64,000 nt of DNA from Leptasterias polaris (lineage: Eukaryota > Echinodermata > Asteroidea > Forcipulatida > Asteriidae): positions 310,001-374,000 of the forward strand of contig JAZGTN010000169.1 of the NCBI GenBank assembly GCA_037783415.1, given 5' to 3'. The notes beneath the pieces are model-generated. The model ran no database searches. It was not told where the DNA came from and saw only the letters and a list, made by a program, of their open reading frames with translations. Positions 35,201-41,200 of the stretch are shown here, piece after piece. Each line of letters begins with the position of its first letter. The stretch's first letter is position 1. A program made the translations under genes and the position numbers.

Positions 35201-38200
35201 GCAATGCATTTTCAGGGCCGATGGCTCTTCGTGAAAACACAAAATGCTTTTATTGAGATAAAGGCCCCTGCTGATATAATCAATAATTTGTGAAAACGGT
35301 GACGATAAGTGCGAAACACCTGCACATGCCTGGCGCAGGGTCCGGGGGCGGGCGTGAAGATCATACAACCGCAGCGTGAGTCGGCCATGCCACCTGTGTG
35401 TGTACATTGTGCGAAGAAGTTTCTGGCTGCAGGTCAGCACGCGTGCGCGCTAAATACAATGTGACTTTTACAATACAAACTTCGGAAACTAGTATTAAGA
35501 TAAAAAAAAGTGAAGACATAGCCCCATGAATAGGGCCAATCCACTTCGTATCCTTGGCTCTAGCACCATTGCATTCCTATTTTTGTGCCCGATTTAATTT
35601 TTTATCCGGGTTATTAAACTTACTGATCGAATGCTACTGTACTTGTAGAAAGCCCTAATGCTTAATTGTTTTTTAAAAACATCACAGATCTTTTGGGAAA
35701 ATTGTTTGCTTTTCGAATCGCGAATGTGATTTTTTCCCACATATTATTAACTTGCGAGAAAAACCATTGTCAGGTTCCCTCAACAATCCACAACAGTTAT
35801 ACGATCAACTGCTGATATTTAATGGGGACCAGACTTATTCACTCAGCGCGCCATCAAGGTCTTGTGAAATACGTGTAATGAGGTGCGCATCTTAAGCCCG
35901 TCTGCGCAAAAGATATTATGCTCAGCGCGTTATGTAAATCAGTCTGGTCCCCATTAGATCGTATAAATGTTGTGAAATTGTTCAGGGAATCCAACTACTA
36001 TGGTTCTCGCGCAAGTTGTTAATACGTGATGTGATCAAAAAATTCACTCTCGCGACTCGAAAGGCAATCAATTTTCCCCCAAAAACCGTGATGTAAAAAA
36101 AAAATTAACCCTACAGTAGTAGCATTCGATCTGTAAGTGTTATAACCCGGATTAAAAATTACATCGGGCACAACAATAGGATTGCAATAGTGCTAGGCCC
36201 AATTGGTAAGGATACGAACGAAGTGGATTGGCCCTATATGGGGCTAGTGAAGACATAGCATCGTATAATCATGGTGTCTCACTCTGTTCAGAAAATCACA
36301 GATTTTTTTCGTATTCAAGAAAGAGGGTTAATATCTGTTGTGTTTCTTTCAAACTGGTAATTATCAATTGTGCAGATAGTACACCTTTGCAGGGCTGGGA
36401 GAGGGGGGCTATGCCTCTAGGCCTACCCTCACATTTTCGTACATTAATGTTATTATTGCTCGAGATATTGCATGAGATCGCACCACAGAGCATCTAGAAT
36501 CCTAACTGTTTCGGAGCATTTAAGCGGGCCCCGGAACCGGCCCATGCCGTACAAGGGCTTCGCGTTACGCGCTCGTAGGAACCACAAATTGCATTCACCA
36601 TTTGCTGCTTGGTAAATTTTCACGCCCCCCCCGTTTGGAAAATCCTGGATCCGCCCCTGAAATAAATAAACAAGTGACAATACATAACGGGAAATCCACA
36701 GGCTACGTGGATGGGATTCAACCCTCGACCTGGCATTCTGGAGCAGACAGATGTCTTAATCGATAAACAACCAACAGAGCCGATGATTGAAGGGTAGTTT
36801 GAATCCCATCATGCGTATTTTACCTATAAGTATAGGTTTTCTCGGTCAATTTCGGTAAATGAGCAGCCGATTTCATTTTCGTGCGTTCGAATTAAAGCTA
36901 TTTTGCCTCTCCAGTTGTTACTGCGTTTCAAATTCAAAATTCGGGCATTCAATTTCGTATTGAGGCATTCATATTCCTTTTGCATTGTGTTCAATTTAGC
37001 ATATCGTCATTCTTTTTCGTGACGCACAATCATCATTCAATTTAGCAAAGCTGGTTCGACTGGAGATTTTACTGGTTTAATTTTTTTCAATTTCGTAAAG
37101 AGGCAATCAATTTCGCTAAATGAGAATTCAAATAAGTACGACTAAAGAAATACGAATAAACAGATAATCTGTATTAGGCAACTGTTTCGTATCTTCACTT
37201 TAATTCAGGCAAACCTTATTTTCTTTATTTATGGTTCCAGGAGACTTTACATTGGGCCCATGATGTTTTTTCTTCCTTGTTTTCTCCTATATTCTTTTTT
37301 GGGGGATCTTTATTGGTTAACTGGCCTAATTTTGTATTGTGTTTGAATGGGGTGTTTCTTTATGTTTTTCCTGGTTTTTGTTGTTTATGTTGTTTCTTCC
37401 TCAACCATCAATCTGTTCGCGTGCCAGACATCTTGGCGTATATGTTTAGGTATGGTTGTACCACAAGCTGCAAACTTATTGAAATATGCGTGTAAAACTG
37501 TAGCAAAAGCTCGTCTTCGAAGTACAAAGTGACTCAAGTGCAAATAAGTGAACCGTATATGCCTTATTAACAAAGCGTTTTTTAGATTGCACAAATTACA
37601 GAAATGACTGCCCAAAAATGAATTTGAATGACTAAACACACGCCTCAAAAAGCTCTGGCGAATTTGAATGCTGCTTTGATGAATCGTTAAATTGAATGAT
37701 TATTTTGTTAAATCGAATGACGCAACAGTACATTTGACTAGTCATAAAACGAAATCGAATGGCCCTTTTCAGTAGCATTCGATTTCGCGCGAAATAGAAT
37801 AGCGTGGTGGTTAAATTGGCTGCTCATTTGCCGAAATTGACCGAGAAAACCTATATTAAAAGCAATAGGGCCTAACAATGTACGGCTTTTATCACACGTC
37901 GGCGCATTATCTTTTAAAAACCACACAATACTGTGGATTCGACTAATTAAATTATCAATTCAACCGTGATATCGAAGATGTCAGCCCTTTAATCATTCAA
38001 CTGAAACCAATTATAAAAATCCACAGGTTGACTTCTAACAAGGGGGACGAATGACTGGTTGTCTGTTTTTTTAATAAGTCCTTTTTTAATATTGGCGCCT
38101 TCTTCTTTTGTAAACAGACATGAGAGTCAAACATTTACTAAGTGTAGGCCTTTCTCTGGTAAATTAATTTATCTGACATAAATCTTAGCATTAGTAATAT

Positions 38201-41200
38201 TTCAAGCACGCAGCAAACATTGGTAATTATTGTCAAAGACCTGTATCCGAGCTTTGGTTACCCAACGTATAAATAAAATAAACAAACTTGTAAAAATGTT
38301 GGCATCAGAGATGCCATTTCGTGTTTTAAAGGGGCTGCAGTAACGATAAAGCAACTGAAACGGTTCATTTTTTTTTTTGAGTTTTAAGTTCACGAAATCC
38401 AATTACATTGGACAATTTTGAAAGCTTTCCGATTTAGTATCGTCAGTTTTACTTCTTCGATCGTAACGAGTACCGCTGTGTTTAATTTTGCCTTAAAGGT
38501 ATTATACAGGATTGGTAGAGCTGACAAAACAGTTGCAGACCGTGTTCATGTTTTGTGTGATCAACCACATACATGAAATAACAAACCTGTGAAAATTTGA
38601 GCTCAATTGGTCATCGAGGTCACGAGAAAATAGTGAAAAGAGACCTTATGTGTTTTCTGTTTTTCAAACATCGAGTTTATTATCACGCGCGATAAAAACT
38701 ACTGTTTTACTCATTTCTCAGAAACGATAGCATTTTAGGCAGACATATTTTAAGGAACCCTTTCTACCATTACTTACTTTCAATCATGTAAGTTATGTGT
38801 GAATCTGTGAACATTTGTGTTTTTCGATCTTACCAATAGTGTACAGGCCTTTAACCGACAACGGAAATTAGTTTTTCTGGACCAAGTTGTTATAGTTATT
38901 TCTTGTTGCTTCTCGTTTGCTTATTTGTTGGGGTGTTAGTTCCTATGTTTCGTTGTTGTTGTTGTTTTGTTGTTGTTGTTGTTGTTTTGTTGTTGTTGTT
39001 GTTGTCGTTGTTTTTGTTGTTGTTGTTGCTTTTAGAGATGGTGGTTATTAGTTTTTGTTTTATATGACATTCTTATGTAGGTACATTTTCCCCCTTTAGT
39101 TCGTATATTGTTTTTAAGGTTATAGCCCAGACAAATACACAATTCTTATCTGATATTTTGATTTTTAAAACTATCTAAATAAATATGACAATATTGAAAA
39201 CTGTCTTAAAATGTTTCTGTTTCTTCAAGCCCCTTGGGTGCCTTTATGGTAGATAAAGACTATATGTATAATAATAGTCATATAATTATGAGCGTTTATA
39301 ATGCGCCGGTATCCATCTAAACATGCTCATGGCGCAGTGACACATTAGAAAAAGGAAATATTTATGCAGTCCTCAAATATAAGACTATTATTAATTGTCT
39401 TCGTATAGTTGAACCTGAATGTTTGTTTTTTACCCAACAATTAAGCTGTGTGTTTCTTTCTTATCTCCACTCATGTTCAGTTCGTTCACTGATTCAGCCC
39501 CCCCCCCGCCCTTTTTCATACTCAAGGCTGTTGGTAAATATATGATAACTCCCACATGAGAGCCAGCCTATAAGAATGTACGTGAACGCCCTAATTACTC
39601 ATCATAGCCGTCTGGCTAAGTGGATGTCAGTCGTGAATCTTCTTCATGATCGACATGACAAGTCTATTCCTACCCGCCTATTTGTTGTATTTGCACCGTC
39701 CTCATAAAACCGTCATCAATAAACCTTTAAAATAAAAAAGGGTTTTCTCGGACACCATGTAAATACAACTCTACACGAGTGGAGGTGGGGGGGGGGGGGG
39801 GGGGGGGGGACGTTCATGTCCGTCCCTCCCCTGCCCCCCCCCCCCCCCCCCCGTTTGAAATCTGGACTTAGAGATTTAAAACAGTATCTGTATAAAAGGT
39901 TCCTGTTTAATAAAATTATGCTTTTTGTATTAATTTCAATGTTTTATAACTGTTTTTTCTTGTACACCAAGATAATGTATTAATTTTTACACTCAAGTCA
40001 AATTATTTCATAAAAAAAAAGTAAATGACACAACAAGAACACTTGAAGGGGCCTTGTTTAAGAGAAATGCAAACGAAAACTACAGTTTTAATTGGACAGA
40101 ACCCCTCCAACAAAATATGGTGTACCCGCTTGTGTCCCTTAAAATTGTACAAAATTTGCGGCGCTGGTTAATGTAGGTCTACTTGTTTTTATCTCTTCGT
40201 CAGATTATCTTAGATTATCTTAGAAAAGTAGTAAATGATCCGTAAAGAAGACCACAATTTGACTTCACGACGTAAAAGGAACATCATTCTATGTCGGTAC
40301 TTGTGTAGATAAGTATATTCTACTTTGAACAGGTTCATATTTAACTGCATTTTTTCATATTAATTGGTTATTTTTTCAAATTTACAGCTTAAAATTGTCA
40401 TTAGCCTATAGTCCGAAAATTGCAATCGAAACAGGATTTTAGAGCAACACATTTTTATTTTACAATTTTTTCCTCAAAATTGTGAAAACATGCTCCATAT
40501 TTTACTAATCAATCTATTTTTTTTAGGCTAACAATTTTAAAATGGATAAAATACAGTTACTTGTTAGCAATTTAAAGGCACCGAACACGTTTGGTTATTG
40601 TCAAAGACCAGTATTCTCACTTGGTGTATCCCAACATATGCATAAAATAACAAGCCTGTGAAAATTTGGGCTGAATTGGTCATCGAAGTTGCAAGAAAAT
40701 GATGAAAGAAAAAACACCCTTGTTGTACAAATTAGTGTGCTTTCAGATAGGAATAAAAGGCTTCTGGCCAGAAGTCTTTTATTATTTTAGTGAGAAATTA
40801 CCTCTTTCTCAAAAACTACGTTACTTCAGAGGGAGTCGTTTCTCACAATGTTTTATACCATCAACAGCTCTCCGTTGCTCGTTACCAAGTAAGTTTTTAT
40901 GCTAATATATATTTTGAGTAATTACCAAACGTGTACAGTGCCTTTAACGCACATTTTGTCATGTTTGGGGTCCAAGGGATATCAACAAAATCTATCCCCT
41001 CATCTTTTTCGCTTGGTTTGAGCAACAAGGGATAAACAAATCTACCCGATTTTTACTTTGTTCGTCCAGAAATATTTTATGGAGAAAAACAGCATGATTT
41101 TAACATTTTAGAAACAACTTCAAGAAAAAATGCTATAAACTACAACAAAAAGTGAAAAATGAAAAAATTGTAGTTAAAAATGAACCCGTTTTTGACAACT

